From NCBI RefSeq assembly GCF_006864455.1, contig NZ_QHLK01000004.1:1-64000 (forward strand): a stretch of DNA of 64,000 nt, read 5' to 3'. The notes below the pieces were generated by a model that worked only from the letters and a program-made list of their open reading frames with translations, had not been told where the DNA came from and ran no database searches. The stretch comes from Campylobacter sp. MIT 97-5078 (GTDB lineage: Bacteria > Campylobacterota > Campylobacteria > Campylobacterales > Campylobacteraceae). Shown here piece by piece: positions 26,973-36,378 of the stretch (within the stretch, counting starts at the first letter, position 1; each line of letters opens with the position of its first letter). Both the position numbers and the translations under genes were made by a program.

Positions 26973-28316
26973 CTACACTAACTCGCTTTGAAATTTATCC
27001 TCATCAAACTTTGCGCCTAAATACTCACACACGCTTAAAGTATCTTTTTTAGCATTACCTAGGCAACTTGTTGCACCCGGACTTGGAGTCATGTTAAAAA
27101 TAATGCCTTCTATGTCATTGATACTTGCTTCGCCTAAAAGCAATTCGCCTTTTGTTTTATCAATCACTTGAGGACGCACGCCACCAAAACCATGTGCATA
27201 ATAAATATCTTCTGGTTTTAAACTCGGTATAATTTTACCTATTTTTTTTGCAAATAATTGTTTGTTAAGCATTGGAATCTCATATAAATAATTATAAAAA
27301 ATATAATTTCTCACATCTTTATCCTTAAGCATATCAAGGCTTACTTTTGCAACTATTTTGTCAAATTTTAAGGCTTCAAAAAATTCAGGCATAGACTTTA
27401 AGCCTCTGTATCGCTCAAGTTTTGGAATCACAAGTGCAGTAGGTCCAAAGCGGGTATTCATATCAGCCATAATATCTGGATCACCATGCAAAGCTGCAAA
27501 AGGAAGTTTTGGATTTTGCACTGTATAAACCTTACCATTTAAAAGCTTTTGTTTGGTTAAATAAAAGCTTCCAGCTACAGGCCAACAAGACTTATCAAGC
27601 CCAACGCCCATTTTATGCGCAAGATATAAGGAGTGCGCTCCAGCATTTACCACTATAGCTTTTGCTCTGTATTCTTGATAATTTTTAGTAAAAATATAAA
27701 AATAACCATCTTTTTTCTCAAGCTTAATCACTTCTTGATTAAAGGCAACAAAAGTATTTTTATTCTCCTGTGTGGCATTTTTTACCAAACTTTCACTCAT
27801 CTTACCAAAATCAATGGTTGTATAAGACTTACCAGCTTCAGCACCCATAGCGACTATGTTTTCACTTCTATCTTTTACCCCATCTTTACCAAGCACAACT
27901 TTTGGTTCAAGCTTTTTAAGCTGAGTTTTGTCAAAAAATTGTGCGTAAGGATACAAACTTTTAAATTCTTCGTAACGATTTGTAAGATATTCACATTCTT
28001 CATCGCCAACAGCAAGCACCATTTTTTGGTGTGAATATACAAAAAGATTGCCTTTTTCTTTTTCTTTAAGGGCATATTTTACGACCATATCAGCATTTGG
28101 CTTTACCTTGGCTGCTTTTTGAGCACTATAATTTGTCTCTATATCTCCGCAATGAATGGTTTGGGAATTGCTCGTAGCCTTACTATTAAGCGTTGCTGGA
28201 GCGTTGTATTTCTCAAGCAATGCAATGTTTTTAATATCTGTATATCTTGCAAGCTCATAAAACAAAGCCGCACCTGAAATTCCAGCACCAATAACGATGA
28301 CATCAAATTCTTTCAT
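26973..28316 (-). CDS. mqo: Malate:quinone oxidoreductase-type FAD enzyme
   Basis: A 447-residue FAD-dependent membrane-associated dehydrogenase. The FAD dinucleotide fold VIVIGAGISGAALFYELAR is at the N-terminus, followed by SNSQTIHCGDIETNY, family-typical for Mqo-like proteins of Campylobacterota, and by YYAHGFGGVRPQVID and MTPSPGATSCLGNA at the C-terminus, which cover the flavin. It oxidises malate and passes electrons to menaquinone, feeding the TCA cycle without NADH. It is part of the minus-strand unit that starts with the YfgM-like gene, between coaX (19-base gap) and pyk. An alternative label, L-2-hydroxyglutarate oxidase-like, is less likely. Confidence 0.9.
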   Translation of the reverse strand: MKEFDVIVIGAGISGAALFYELARYTDIKNIALLEKYNAPATLNSKATSNSQTIHCGDIETNYSAQKAAKVKPNADMVVKYALKEKEKGNLFVYSHQKMVLAVGDEECEYLTNRYEEFKSLYPYAQFFDKTQLKKLEPKVVLGKDGVKDRSENIVAMGAEAGKSYTTIDFGKMSESLVKNATQENKNTFVAFNQEVIKLEKKDGYFYIFTKNYQEYRAKAIVVNAGAHSLYLAHKMGVGLDKSCWPVAGSFYLTKQKLLNGKVYTVQNPKLPFAALHGDPDIMADMNTRFGPTALVIPKLERYRGLKSMPEFFEALKFDKIVAKVSLDMLKDKDVRNYIFYNYLYEIPMLNKQLFAKKIGKIIPSLKPEDIYYAHGFGGVRPQVIDKTKGELLLGEASINDIEGIIFNMTPSPGATSCLGNAKKDTLSVCEYLGAKFDEDKFQSELV

Positions 28317-28335
28317 TTTTTTTCCTTATCATTTT

Positions 28336-28965
28336 TTAATGCAAAAGCTGTGGGTTTTCCTCAATAACCTTTTTCATTCCTCTAAATACAAGTAATTTAT
28401 CATAAATCGCCTTTTCAAAAAAATTCGCCAAAAACTGCCCATCTCCACCAGTAAAATAAAGCTTTTGCTGGTGCGTAGCATTTTCTATAAGCAAGCAAAT
28501 TCCTTTAAATACCCCATAGCTTAAAGCATCAATAGTTCGTTGTGGAAAAGCATCTAAACGAAGTTGAGTATTGAGCTCACATTTTAAACGTGGGGAAATT
28601 TCAGCATAAGCTTTTCTATAGCTTGCAATACCGGGCAGGATAAAGCCTCCTAAGTGCATACGATTTGACATTATATCTACACTTATAGCACTACCTACAT
28701 CAACGACTACACCATCTTCTATAGTATAACAAGCAGCGATTCTATCAATGCCTAAGCCCTTATAAATAGTGTCAAATTTAAAATAAGGCTCAAGATTGAC
28801 AAAATGAGCTTTTTGTTTCATAAGTTCTTTAAGCCTATCATTAACGCTGATATAAAAAACCTTCTTTTCACTTTGAAAATTCACAAACTCATCAAGACTA
28901 AGGCTGTGATACTTATTATCATCTAAAAAGCTCGCACTTGAGTTGCCTATATCACACAAAAGCAT
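28336..28965 (-). CDS. coaX: Type III pantothenate kinase CoaX
   Basis: CoaX makes 4'-phosphopantothenate, the first committed step to coenzyme A. The 209-residue protein belongs to the ASKHA fold: the N-terminal phosphate loop MLLCDIGNSSASF, a second motif GIDRIAACYTIEDGVVVDVGSAISVDIM near 73-100, and LGGFILPGI. It is shorter than the ~255-residue enzymes, as typical for Campylobacter and Helicobacter. The ATG overlaps the end of the preceding small gene by 14 bases. Confidence 0.92.
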   Translation of the reverse strand: MLLCDIGNSSASFLDDNKYHSLSLDEFVNFQSEKKVFYISVNDRLKELMKQKAHFVNLEPYFKFDTIYKGLGIDRIAACYTIEDGVVVDVGSAISVDIMSNRMHLGGFILPGIASYRKAYAEISPRLKCELNTQLRLDAFPQRTIDALSYGVFKGICLLIENATHQQKLYFTGGDGQFLANFFEKAIYDKLLVFRGMKKVIEENPQLLH

Positions 28966-29266
28966 AGTGTTTTATCTGCCTTTCATCAAGTAGCTTTTTT
29001 GCTTTTGAGCATAAAGGGGCTTTGATAAAAATAATACAATTTTGAATGTGTTGATAATGCTGGATAAGTTTCAACTTAAGTTCAAATAAAAATAAAGCGT
29101 CTTTGCAAACAAACCTTGCCTGAGCTAAGTTTAAAAAAACAAGGGTATCTTCATCTTTAAACTCGCTTGCTAAAGCGCAGCGATATACCTTTTTTTTACT
29201 TAGCTGACTTAAATCGATATTTTTTATATACTTAAGCCCTAAGTAATCACAAAATTCTTCTATCAT
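28952..29266 (-). CDS. Small conserved protein of unknown function
   Basis: 104 residues, mixed alpha/beta, without signal peptide or membrane helix. It starts with EEFCDYLGLKYIKNIDLSQL and has a repeated alternation of hydrophobic strands and helices (TLVFLNLAQARFV, NCIIFIKAPL). I do not recognise a domain. It overlaps both neighbours: 4 bases with the beta-propeller lipoprotein upstream and 14 bases with coaX downstream. Tight coupling and codon use like its neighbours support a real gene. Confidence 0.72.
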   Translation of the reverse strand: MIEEFCDYLGLKYIKNIDLSQLSKKKVYRCALASEFKDEDTLVFLNLAQARFVCKDALFLFELKLKLIQHYQHIQNCIIFIKAPLCSKAKKLLDERQIKHYAFV

Positions 29267-30258
29267 AATAAATCTAAAATTTTATTAGAATAATAAAATC
29301 TACCTTCCTTCATAAAAGCTTTCTCATCAACCGCACCTTTAAGCCTATAAACTTTCACATTTTCAAGGTTTAAATCACTTTTTATCAAATAGCCGGTTTT
29401 TTCAAAAACATATAAGTGTTCATTATATATTTCGCTCTCATTATAAATCGCGAATTTAAATTTTTTTTCAACAAGCTTTTGTAAAGTCAAATCTGTTTTG
29501 ATAATGTTACCATTTTTCGCAAAGATAAAAATAAAATCATCTGCAAAATCCACATTCTTAATATCTTCATCTAAAGAATAAGTATTTTCAGCACTTACCA
29601 CAATGATCTTTTTTGCTGTTGCAGCGATCATTTTATCGTGAAAAATTTTAAAATAAATGATGTTATTAAAAAAATCCTCACTGCTTACAACCACGCTTCT
29701 GATGATCTTTTGTGTGTTTTTATCGACGATATTAAGCTTACCATCTAAACTTGGATACACGATAATGTTTGATAAAAAATACGGTGCCACAACACGTGAA
29801 TCTTGTGCGAGCGCTGGAGTTAAAGCTTGACTCATTTTTATACCTAAACTTCGGTTGGCTAAAATAAGCGTATTATCAGCCAAAACAAGAGCTAAATCAT
29901 CGCCTTCTAAAGCCACACTTAAAACAGCGGCATCAAATTTATGCGCGTAAAGCTCTTCGCCTGCTTCATCAACGATCTTCAAATTTCCGTTCGCATCTGC
30001 AATGACAAACTCGCCTGCTTCGTGTTTTAAAAGCTCATAGCCTTTTTCAAGCTTGAAATTTTCAATTACGCCGTTTGCGTCAAGAACTTGATTATTGCGT
30101 AATTTCGCATAATTTAAATTTTTATCTATAATGCTTGATTTTAGTTTTTCATCATAGCTTAATTTTGCCTCTATACTTTCTGGTTCAAAATACTGTCGCT
30201 TCGTTCCACAAGCCGTAAAGAACAAAATAAAACTTAAAGCTAAAAAAAGGCTTTTCAC
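29263..30258 (-). CDS. BamB-like PQQ beta-propeller lipoprotein
   Basis: 331 residues with a lipoprotein signal and lipobox FTAC (Cys17). The mature protein consists of repeated beta blades with alternating 'vl.v...g.l.lvd' patterns (EFVIADANGNLKIVDEAGEEL, NIIVYPSLDGKLNIVDKNTQKI, IFIFAKNGNIIKTDL), which indicates a PQQ/WD-type propeller. Its start overlaps the stop of a YfgM-like TM protein. In gammaproteobacteria the neighbours yfgM-bamB have the same architecture, so this is a candidate outer-membrane assembly (BAM) accessory lipoprotein. That role is inference; the propeller reading is moderately strong. Confidence 0.8.
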   Translation of the reverse strand: MKSLFLALSFILFFTACGTKRQYFEPESIEAKLSYDEKLKSSIIDKNLNYAKLRNNQVLDANGVIENFKLEKGYELLKHEAGEFVIADANGNLKIVDEAGEELYAHKFDAAVLSVALEGDDLALVLADNTLILANRSLGIKMSQALTPALAQDSRVVAPYFLSNIIVYPSLDGKLNIVDKNTQKIIRSVVVSSEDFFNNIIYFKIFHDKMIAATAKKIIVVSAENTYSLDEDIKNVDFADDFIFIFAKNGNIIKTDLTLQKLVEKKFKFAIYNESEIYNEHLYVFEKTGYLIKSDLNLENVKVYRLKGAVDEKAFMKEGRFYYSNKILDLL

Positions 30259-30818
30259 TACTTTATGCCTTTATAATGCTTAAAATTATTTGCCAACTCT
30301 CTTAATTCAGAAGTCGCTGGAATTTGAGCAAGCAAAAGTTGAGCCTGTTCTATCTTGCCTTCTTCAAGCAATTCAAAAGCCTGTAAAAGCTTGTTATAAT
30401 TTCTTAAAAAAGTGCTATTATTTAAATCTGATTTTAAGATTGAGGTTAATAAAGGATCAAGCTTTAGTTTTTCAAGCTCCGCAAATCTTACTTCAAAATC
30501 ACTCATATCTTTTTCATGAGCAAGTAAAAACAAAGCATATAAATTTGCATTTTTTTCTTTAAGCAAGTCAAGGTTTTGAGCATTGTTTGGATCTTGCATT
30601 AAATTTGCATAAATTTCGTTATTTGCTTTTGTGTTTTTTTCATAAATCATTGCACTCACATAATCATAAACAAAATAAACTGCTAACGCAAGCACTAAAG
30701 CTAAGATATAATACTTATATTTTCTAAAAAATCGTTCGCCTTTAATGAAGTTTTCGATCATCTGTTCTTCGGTGCTTAAATCCGTTTTGATCGCTTTTAT
30801 ATCATCTTTTAAAGCCAT
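30258..30818 (-). CDS. YfgM-like single-TM protein with TPR-like domain
   Basis: 186 residues: a charged N-terminal cytoplasmic stretch of about 34 residues, one transmembrane helix (YYILALVLALAVYFVYDYV), then an all-helical external domain with TPR-like pairs (LDLLKEKNANLYALFLLA, LLQAFELLEEGKIEQAQLLL). This is the plan of YfgM, a SecYEG-associated chaperone-like protein, and the next gene encodes a BamB-like lipoprotein, again as in yfgM-bamB. It is the first gene of the minus-strand run to pyk and is divergent from gatC. The assignment is by architecture and neighbourhood only. Confidence 0.8.
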   Translation of the reverse strand: MALKDDIKAIKTDLSTEEQMIENFIKGERFFRKYKYYILALVLALAVYFVYDYVSAMIYEKNTKANNEIYANLMQDPNNAQNLDLLKEKNANLYALFLLAHEKDMSDFEVRFAELEKLKLDPLLTSILKSDLNNSTFLRNYNKLLQAFELLEEGKIEQAQLLLAQIPATSELRELANNFKHYKGIK

Positions 30819-30849
30819 ATTTTTCCTTTAAACTCAAAAATAAAACATA

Positions 30850-30906
30850 ATTGTAGCATTAAAAAATTACAAATATCCTAAAATTTTGATAATTTTGTGT
30901 TATAAT
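30850..30906. promoter_or_regulatory. Divergent promoters for the YfgM-like gene and gatC
   Basis: Plus strand: TGTGTTATAAT with -10 TATAAT at 30901-30906, 32 bases before the gatC ATG. Minus strand: TACAAT (complement of ATTGTA near 30851-30856), about 33 bases before the 30818 start. Both have the extended, T-rich character usual in Campylobacter. Confidence 0.6.
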
Positions 30907-30937
30907 TATAAGAAAAATATTGATTTTAGGTTTGCTT

Positions 30938-31225
30938 ATGAAAATAGATAATGAACTACTTCATAAACTTGAAAAACTCAGTGCCTTAGAAATAGCAACT
31001 GAAAAGCAAAATGAAACTATAGAACAACTGAGCGAGATCGTAAGTTTTGTTGAAATTTTAAACGAACTTGAACTTGATTCTATACAAGGCACAGCAAGCG
31101 TAATCGAAGTTGCAACGCCTTTTAGACAAGATGAGATAAAGTCTTCGCAGGTTATTGATGCAGTGTTTGCGCACGCTCCATCATGTCAAGATGGCTTTTT
31201 TATAGTGCCAAAAATTATAGAATAA
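30938..31225 (+). CDS. gatC: Glutamyl/aspartyl-tRNA amidotransferase subunit C
   Basis: GatC stabilises GatA in the GatCAB complex that amidates misacylated Glu-tRNA(Gln) and Asp-tRNA(Asn). The 95 residues carry the family pattern LLHKLEKLSALEIATEKQNETIEQLSEIVSFVEILNELELDSIQGTASV, then FRQDEIKSS and a C-terminal GFFIVPKIIE. The ATG at 30938, with TTTAGG upstream, is preferred over a TTG six codons earlier. The gatA and gatB genes are not nearby. It heads the plus-strand run gatC-cvpA-fur-lysS-glyA-...-aroE with short gaps, so fur may be expressed from this promoter. Confidence 0.93.
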   Translation: MKIDNELLHKLEKLSALEIATEKQNETIEQLSEIVSFVEILNELELDSIQGTASVIEVATPFRQDEIKSSQVIDAVFAHAPSCQDGFFIVPKIIE

Positions 31226-31241
31226 TAATAAAGAGGGATAA

Positions 31242-31790
31242 ATGAGTCATATTTATTGGTTTGATATATTTATCATTGTTTTTACCATTATCTTAGGACT
31301 TAAGGGTATTGTTAATGGACTTGTAAAAGAATTTTTTGGGCTTTTAGGTGTTGTGGGTGGCGTGCTTATCGCATCAAGATACTCTCAAGAAACAGCCGCT
31401 TTTATCGATAAAAGCTTTTATCAAATTCAAAATCAAGACTTAGCCGTTTTCATTGGCTTTTTAGCAGTTTTGCTTATCTTTTGGATACTTTGTTTGATCA
31501 TAGGAAGCGTGGTATCAAAGCTAATTAAACTTAGTGGTTTAGGAATTTTAGACCGAATAGGAGGTTTCCTTTTTGGAAGTGCGAAAGTTTTTTTGATTTT
31601 TGCAATCTTGCTTTTTTGTATCGGCAGAATAGGTTTTCTAGATCAAAACTTACGCAAATTTACTCAAGGAAGTTATACTTTACCTTTGCTTGAACAAACC
31701 GGTGCTTTCATCATGAACGCACCTTCAGTAAAAGCAGGTATTGAAAGTGTAAGTCAAAGTTTTGACACCAATGATACAAAAACAAATTAA
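31242..31790 (+). CDS. cvpA: CvpA family membrane protein
   Basis: 182 residues with four predicted membrane helices: DIFIIVFTIILGLKGIVNGL, FGLLGVVGGVLIASRY, VFIGFLAVLLIFWILCLIIGSVV and VFLIFAILLFCIGRIGFL, followed by a soluble tail. This matches CvpA (colicin V production / envelope homeostasis) including the conserved Gly-rich turns. The molecular function is unsettled in all species; links to purine synthesis and envelope stress have been reported. It lies 16 bases after gatC and 15 before fur. Confidence 0.9.
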   Translation: MSHIYWFDIFIIVFTIILGLKGIVNGLVKEFFGLLGVVGGVLIASRYSQETAAFIDKSFYQIQNQDLAVFIGFLAVLLIFWILCLIIGSVVSKLIKLSGLGILDRIGGFLFGSAKVFLIFAILLFCIGRIGFLDQNLRKFTQGSYTLPLLEQTGAFIMNAPSVKAGIESVSQSFDTNDTKTN

Positions 31791-31805
31791 TTAAGGAGAA
31801 AAACA

Positions 31806-32273
31806 ATGTTTATCGAAAACATAGAGTATGATGCTTTGCTCGAAAAATTTAAAAAGATTTTAAAAGAAAGCGGACTTAAATACACAAGACAAAGAGAAGT
31901 TGTATTAAAAATTCTCTATCATAGTGATATGCACTACACGCCTGAAGCTCTATATATGGAAGCAAAAGCTAAAGAACCGGATTTAAATATCGGCATAGCA
32001 ACAGTTTATAGAACCTTAAATTTACTTGAAGAAGCCGAGATTGTTACTTCCATCTCCTTTGGTACAGCCGGAAAGAAATTTGAACTTGCTAATAAACCTC
32101 ACCACGATCACCTTATCTGTAAAAATTGTGGCAAAATCGTTGAATTTGAAAATCCAACCGTAGAAAGACAACAAGCGCTCATTGCTAAAGAGCATAAATT
32201 TAAGCTCACAGGGCATTTGATGCAGCTTTATGGAATTTGCGAGGATTGTAATCAATATAAAGTGAAATTTTAA
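31806..32273 (+). CDS. fur: Ferric uptake regulator Fur
   Basis: Fur represses iron uptake genes with Fe(II). The 155 residues show the winged-helix domain ([28 protein letters not shown], then [20 protein letters not shown]), the metal-binding His run [18 protein letters not shown] and the second Cxx[11 protein letters not shown]. It has the long N-terminal extension typical of Campylobacter Fur. It shares its last base pair with the lysS start (TAATG), so both are coupled. A possible target site is upstream of the PepSY-type gene at 13678. Confidence 0.97.
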   Translation: MFIENIEYDALLEKFKKILKESGLKYTRQREVVLKILYHSDMHYTPEALYMEAKAKEPDLNIGIATVYRTLNLLEEAEIVTSISFGTAGKKFELANKPHHDHLICKNCGKIVEFENPTVERQQALIAKEHKFKLTGHLMQLYGICEDCNQYKVKF

Positions 32274-33772
32274 TGTTTGATAATGTTTTAGAACAACAAA
32301 GGATAGCTAAGGCTGAGGAGCTACGAAAAAATGGGATCAATCCTTATCCTCACTCTCTTAAAAAAGAGTTGAATATAAGCGAGTTTAAAGAAAAATTTGC
32401 TTATGTTAAGGAAAGCGAACAAGCTAGAGATGAGAATCAAAAAGTTGTAATAAGCGGTCGTTTAAAACTTTTAAGAATAGCTGGAAAGTCTGTTTTTGCT
32501 CATATTGAAGATGAACTTGATCGCATTCAAATTTATTTTAATAAGGACAGCTTGGGCGAGCAGTATTATAATCTCATCAAGAAAAACCTTGAAGTAGGCG
32601 ATATAATCCTTGTTAAAGGCTATCCTTTTGTAACTAAAACTGGCGAGTTTAGCTTGCATGTTGATGAGTTAGAACTTGCTGCTAAGGCTATTACACCTTT
32701 GCCTGAGAAATTTCATGGTTTAACTGATATAGAGCAAAGATACCGCAAAAGATATCTTGATATGATTATGAATGCTAATGTGAGAAAAGACTTTATCTTG
32801 CGTTCAAAAATCATCTCTTTGATCCGCCATTTTTTTGAAAATAAAGGCTTTTTAGAGGTTGAAACACCTATGATGCACCCTATTGCTGGTGGGGCAAATG
32901 CAAAACCTTTTATCACTCATCATAATGCCTTGGGCGTAGAACGATTTTTAAGAATAGCACCTGAACTTTATCTTAAAAGGCTTGTTGTAGGGGGATTTGA
33001 GGCTGTTTTTGAGATCAATCGTTGCTTTAGAAATGAGGGCATGGACCTTACGCATAATCCTGAATTTACCTCCATAGAGTTTTACTGGGCATATCATACT
33101 TATGAGGATTTGATAAGCTTAACTGAAGAACTTTTTGCTTTGCTTTTAAAAGAGTTGAATTTAGGCACGAAGCTTGAATATGATGAGCAAATCATCGATT
33201 TTTCAAAACCCTTTGAGAAGATAAGCTATAAAGAAGCCTTGAAAAAATATGGCGATTTAGATGAAGCGCTCATTAATGATAAAGAAAAAATTCTAACCAA
33301 ACTCAAACAAGATGGCTTTGAAGCCAATGAAAAGCTTGATTTAGGCTATTTACAAGCCGAACTTTTTGATCATTACGTGGAAAATAAGCTCATCAATCCA
33401 ACTTTTATCACGCATTTTCCAATCTCTATAAGCCCTCTTTCAAGGAGAAGTGACGAAAATGCACAAATTGCTGAAAGGTTTGAGCTTTTCATCGCTGGTA
33501 AAGAATTTGCCAATGGCTTTAATGAGCTTAATGATCCTTTGGATCAATATGAGAGATTTTTAAAGCAGATTGAAGCAAAAAAGGCGGGTGATGATGAGGC
33601 TTGCGAGATGGATGAGGATTTTGTGCAGGCTTTAGGCTATGCTATGCCACCAACTGCAGGCGAGGGTATAGGGATTGACAGGCTTGTCATGCTTTTAAGT
33701 AACAAAAAATCAATTCGCGATGTTATACTTTTCCCAACTATGCGTCCCTTAAAATCAGAAATCAAGGAGTAA
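32273..33772 (+). CDS. lysS: Lysyl-tRNA synthetase, class II
   Basis: 499 residues, full length. N-terminal OB-fold for anticodon binding ([24 protein letters not shown]) and a class II catalytic domain with motif 1 ([27 protein letters not shown]), motif 2 ([21 protein letters not shown]) and motif 3 ([14 protein letters not shown]). It charges tRNA-Lys. It overlaps fur upstream and is two bases from glyA downstream, so it is embedded in a translation-metabolism operon. Confidence 0.98.
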   Translation: MFDNVLEQQRIAKAEELRKNGINPYPHSLKKELNISEFKEKFAYVKESEQARDENQKVVISGRLKLLRIAGKSVFAHIEDELDRIQIYFNKDSLGEQYYNLIKKNLEVGDIILVKGYPFVTKTGEFSLHVDELELAAKAITPLPEKFHGLTDIEQRYRKRYLDMIMNANVRKDFILRSKIISLIRHFFENKGFLEVETPMMHPIAGGANAKPFITHHNALGVERFLRIAPELYLKRLVVGGFEAVFEINRCFRNEGMDLTHNPEFTSIEFYWAYHTYEDLISLTEELFALLLKELNLGTKLEYDEQIIDFSKPFEKISYKEALKKYGDLDEALINDKEKILTKLKQDGFEANEKLDLGYLQAELFDHYVENKLINPTFITHFPISISPLSRRSDENAQIAERFELFIAGKEFANGFNELNDPLDQYERFLKQIEAKKAGDDEACEMDEDFVQALGYAMPPTAGEGIGIDRLVMLLSNKKSIRDVILFPTMRPLKSEIKE

Positions 33773-33774
33773 AA

Positions 33775-35019
33775 ATGAGTTTAGAGCATTTTGATAAAGA
33801 AATTTTTGATCTTACCAACAAAGAACTCCAAAGACAATGCGATCATCTTGAGATGATAGCAAGTGAGAATTTTACCCTCCCTGAAGTTATGGAGGTTATG
33901 GGTAGCATACTTACCAACAAATACGCTGAAGGTTATCCGGGCAAGCGTTATTATGGGGGTTGTGAATTTGTCGATGAGATAGAAAATATAGCTATAGAGC
34001 GTTGCAAAAAGCTTTTTAATTGTCAGTATGCAAATGTGCAGCCAAATTCAGGTTCGCAGGCAAATCAAGGCGTATATATGGCACTACTTCAGCCCGGAGA
34101 TAAGATTTTAGGTATGGATTTAAGCCATGGCGGACACCTTACGCATGGGGCTAAAGTAAGTTCATCTGGTAAGGTTTATGAGAGCTTTTTTTACGGCGTT
34201 GAGCTTGATGGGCGTATAAATTATGAAAAAGTTAGACAAATCGCCCACATAGTAAAGCCTAAGATGATAGTATGCGGTGCAAGTGCGTATGCAAGGGTGA
34301 TTGACTTTGCTAAGTTTAGAGAAATTGCTGATGAGGTTGGAGCGTATTTGTTTGCTGATATCGCTCATATTGCTGGGCTTGTTGTGGGTGGGGTTCATCC
34401 AAGTCCTTTTCCTCATGCTCATGTAGTAAGCTCAACTACGCATAAAACCTTAAGAGGTCCAAGAGGTGGCATCATAATGACAAATGATGAAGAAATAGCT
34501 AAAAAGATAAATTCAGCTATTTTCCCAGGTATTCAAGGTGGTCCTTTAATGCATGTTATCGCTGCAAAAGCAGTAGGTTTTAAGTTTAATCTTAGCGATG
34601 AGTGGAAAAATTATGCTAAACAAGTGGTGGATAATGCAAAAGCTCTAGCACAAACACTGATGAAAAGAAATTACAAACTCGTAAGCGATGGCACTGACAA
34701 TCATCTTGTATTAATGAGCTTTTTAGATCGTGAGTTTAGCGGAAAAGACGCTGATATAGCACTTGGAAACGCTGGCATTACTGCAAATAAAAACACAGTT
34801 CCAGGAGAAAAAAGAAGCCCTTTTATCACATCTGGCTTAAGACTTGGCACTCCAGCACTTACAGCAAGGGGCTTTAAAGAACAACAAATTCAGCTTGTAG
34901 GAGAAAAAATCGCTGATGTCTTAGATGATATTGACAATACCGCCTTACAAGCTAAAATAAAAGAAGAGCTTAAGGAACTAGCTCATCAATTTATCATCTA
35001 TACAAAGGCTTTATTTTGA
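33775..35019 (+). CDS. glyA: Serine hydroxymethyltransferase
   Basis: GlyA interconverts serine and glycine and supplies methylene-tetrahydrofolate. The 414 residues contain the PLP-lysine segment [16 protein letters not shown] near 218-233 and the start [11 protein letters not shown] plus [11 protein letters not shown], all canonical. AAGGAG stands 7 bases ahead of the ATG. It overlaps nothing upstream but its TGA lies 6 bases before the most likely start of the next gene. Confidence 0.98.
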   Translation: MSLEHFDKEIFDLTNKELQRQCDHLEMIASENFTLPEVMEVMGSILTNKYAEGYPGKRYYGGCEFVDEIENIAIERCKKLFNCQYANVQPNSGSQANQGVYMALLQPGDKILGMDLSHGGHLTHGAKVSSSGKVYESFFYGVELDGRINYEKVRQIAHIVKPKMIVCGASAYARVIDFAKFREIADEVGAYLFADIAHIAGLVVGGVHPSPFPHAHVVSSTTHKTLRGPRGGIIMTNDEEIAKKINSAIFPGIQGGPLMHVIAAKAVGFKFNLSDEWKNYAKQVVDNAKALAQTLMKRNYKLVSDGTDNHLVLMSFLDREFSGKDADIALGNAGITANKNTVPGEKRSPFITSGLRLGTPALTARGFKEQQIQLVGEKIADVLDDIDNTALQAKIKEELKELAHQFIIYTKALF

Positions 35020-35024
35020 TTGCT

Positions 35025-35561
35025 ATGAGTGATTTATCACTGATTAAGATAATTAACGATCGTTATTTTGTAAAACGAGATAATATAATCAACAAATTTG
35101 AACATCGGGGTAAGTATTTTTTCAATAAATTTGAAAGAATTGATGCTCCTTTAACTTCAAAATTAATCAAAGATCATATGGAAGGCAAGATTATCATTGC
35201 TCACGATCTCATCACGAGAGACAATCATGTCGAAAACATAGTCTTTGATTACAATGGCTTTAATGCTGAAAAATTTTGGCATAGAGCCCAACTCATCTTA
35301 AGAGAACAGGGCTTTATTAATTTTACAGCTTACAAAACAAAAACACCTGGGCATTTGCATCTTTATGTGCATAAAGGGCATACAACCTTTACAGAAGGTT
35401 GCCAGCTTGCTTCAAAGCTTTCTTCGTTTTTTGCGAGCAAAATGCCAACTGAATGGAGGGCATTTCCAAATTTAAATATGCCAAAAGAATACAATATCAT
35501 GATCTTACCTTACGAAGTATATCGTAAAGAACGCGGTTCTTCGTGGTCTAAACATATGTAA
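35025..35561 (+). CDS. DUF1882 family protein
   Basis: A soluble protein of 178 residues (starting MSDLSLIKIINDRYFV) known only from Campylobacterota as far as I recall. Conserved-looking blocks are KRDNIINKFEHRGKYFFNKFERIDAPLTS, FDYNGFNAEKFWHRAQLIL and KTPGHLHLYVHKGHTTFTEG, whose His/Asp residues could bind nucleic acid or metal, but no function is known. The ATG at 35025 is favoured over a TTG at 35016 that would overlap glyA. The next gene, a SPOR protein, follows after 13 bases. Confidence 0.88.
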   Translation: MSDLSLIKIINDRYFVKRDNIINKFEHRGKYFFNKFERIDAPLTSKLIKDHMEGKIIIAHDLITRDNHVENIVFDYNGFNAEKFWHRAQLILREQGFINFTAYKTKTPGHLHLYVHKGHTTFTEGCQLASKLSSFFASKMPTEWRAFPNLNMPKEYNIMILPYEVYRKERGSSWSKHM

Positions 35562-35574
35562 AAGGAGCAAAAAT

Positions 35575-36378
35575 ATGGAAAATAAAAATAGTTTTGATGA
35601 TCTCATCTTGGATAAAAACAACAAAAGTGAAAAGATTAAAAAAATCCTACTTCGTGTTATCGCTCTTGTTATTTTATTTTTGATTGTAATGATAGTGATG
35701 AAGCTCATTAATAACGATGAAAGCACGAACCAAGCACAAAATTCTCAAAGTATATTCCCGAGCGAACCAAGTAGCGAACAAAATCCAAATACTTTTGATC
35801 AAATTCCAATCAGCTCTTCAACTATAGAAGACGATCAATTTCAAGCTTTAAGAGATAGAATGCAAGGACTTGAACAAAACGAAAGTGCGGATAATGAAGC
35901 TAATCAAAGCTTTGCAATGCCACCTTTAGAAGAGCCTAGAGCGGAAATTCCAACTACCCTACCACAAGAACCAACACAAACAACAGCAAAACCCTCTGCC
36001 GAAGAGAAAAAGCCAACACCACCAAGCAAAACTCAATCAAACACAACAGCTACAACAAAGCCAAAAACTGAACCAAAACCAGTAGCTACCGATCCTAAGG
36101 ACTTATTTGATGATGTGAAAACTACGACAAATGATGACAAGCTCGGTGCTGGGACTTATATACAAATTTTTTCAGTGTCTAAGTTTGATCCAAAGTCAAA
36201 AGAACTCGCTCTCATCAAACAAAATGGCTATGAATATAAGCTTTATAAAACAAAAGTCAATAATAACGATGTAACAAGAGTGCTTATAGGGCCTTTCTCA
36301 AAAGATGAACTTAGTGCCGAACTTAGCAAGATCAGAGAAAAGATCAAAAAAGACGCCTTTACTTTCCAAGTAAAATGA
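35575..36378 (+). CDS. SPOR domain membrane protein
   Basis: 267 residues: a short cytoplasmic N-terminus, one membrane helix (ILLRVIALVILFLIVMIVMKLI), a long Pro/Thr/Gln/Ser-rich periplasmic linker (about residues 55-180) and a C-terminal SPOR domain (GAGTYIQIFSVSKFDPKSKEL...VTRVLIGPFSKDELSAEL). SPOR domains bind denuded glycans at the division septum, so this is likely a cell-division or cell-wall protein comparable to FtsN/DamX in layout. Its end overlaps the aroE start by 4 bases. Confidence 0.88.
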   Translation: MENKNSFDDLILDKNNKSEKIKKILLRVIALVILFLIVMIVMKLINNDESTNQAQNSQSIFPSEPSSEQNPNTFDQIPISSSTIEDDQFQALRDRMQGLEQNESADNEANQSFAMPPLEEPRAEIPTTLPQEPTQTTAKPSAEEKKPTPPSKTQSNTTATTKPKTEPKPVATDPKDLFDDVKTTTNDDKLGAGTYIQIFSVSKFDPKSKELALIKQNGYEYKLYKTKVNNNDVTRVLIGPFSKDELSAELSKIREKIKKDAFTFQVK

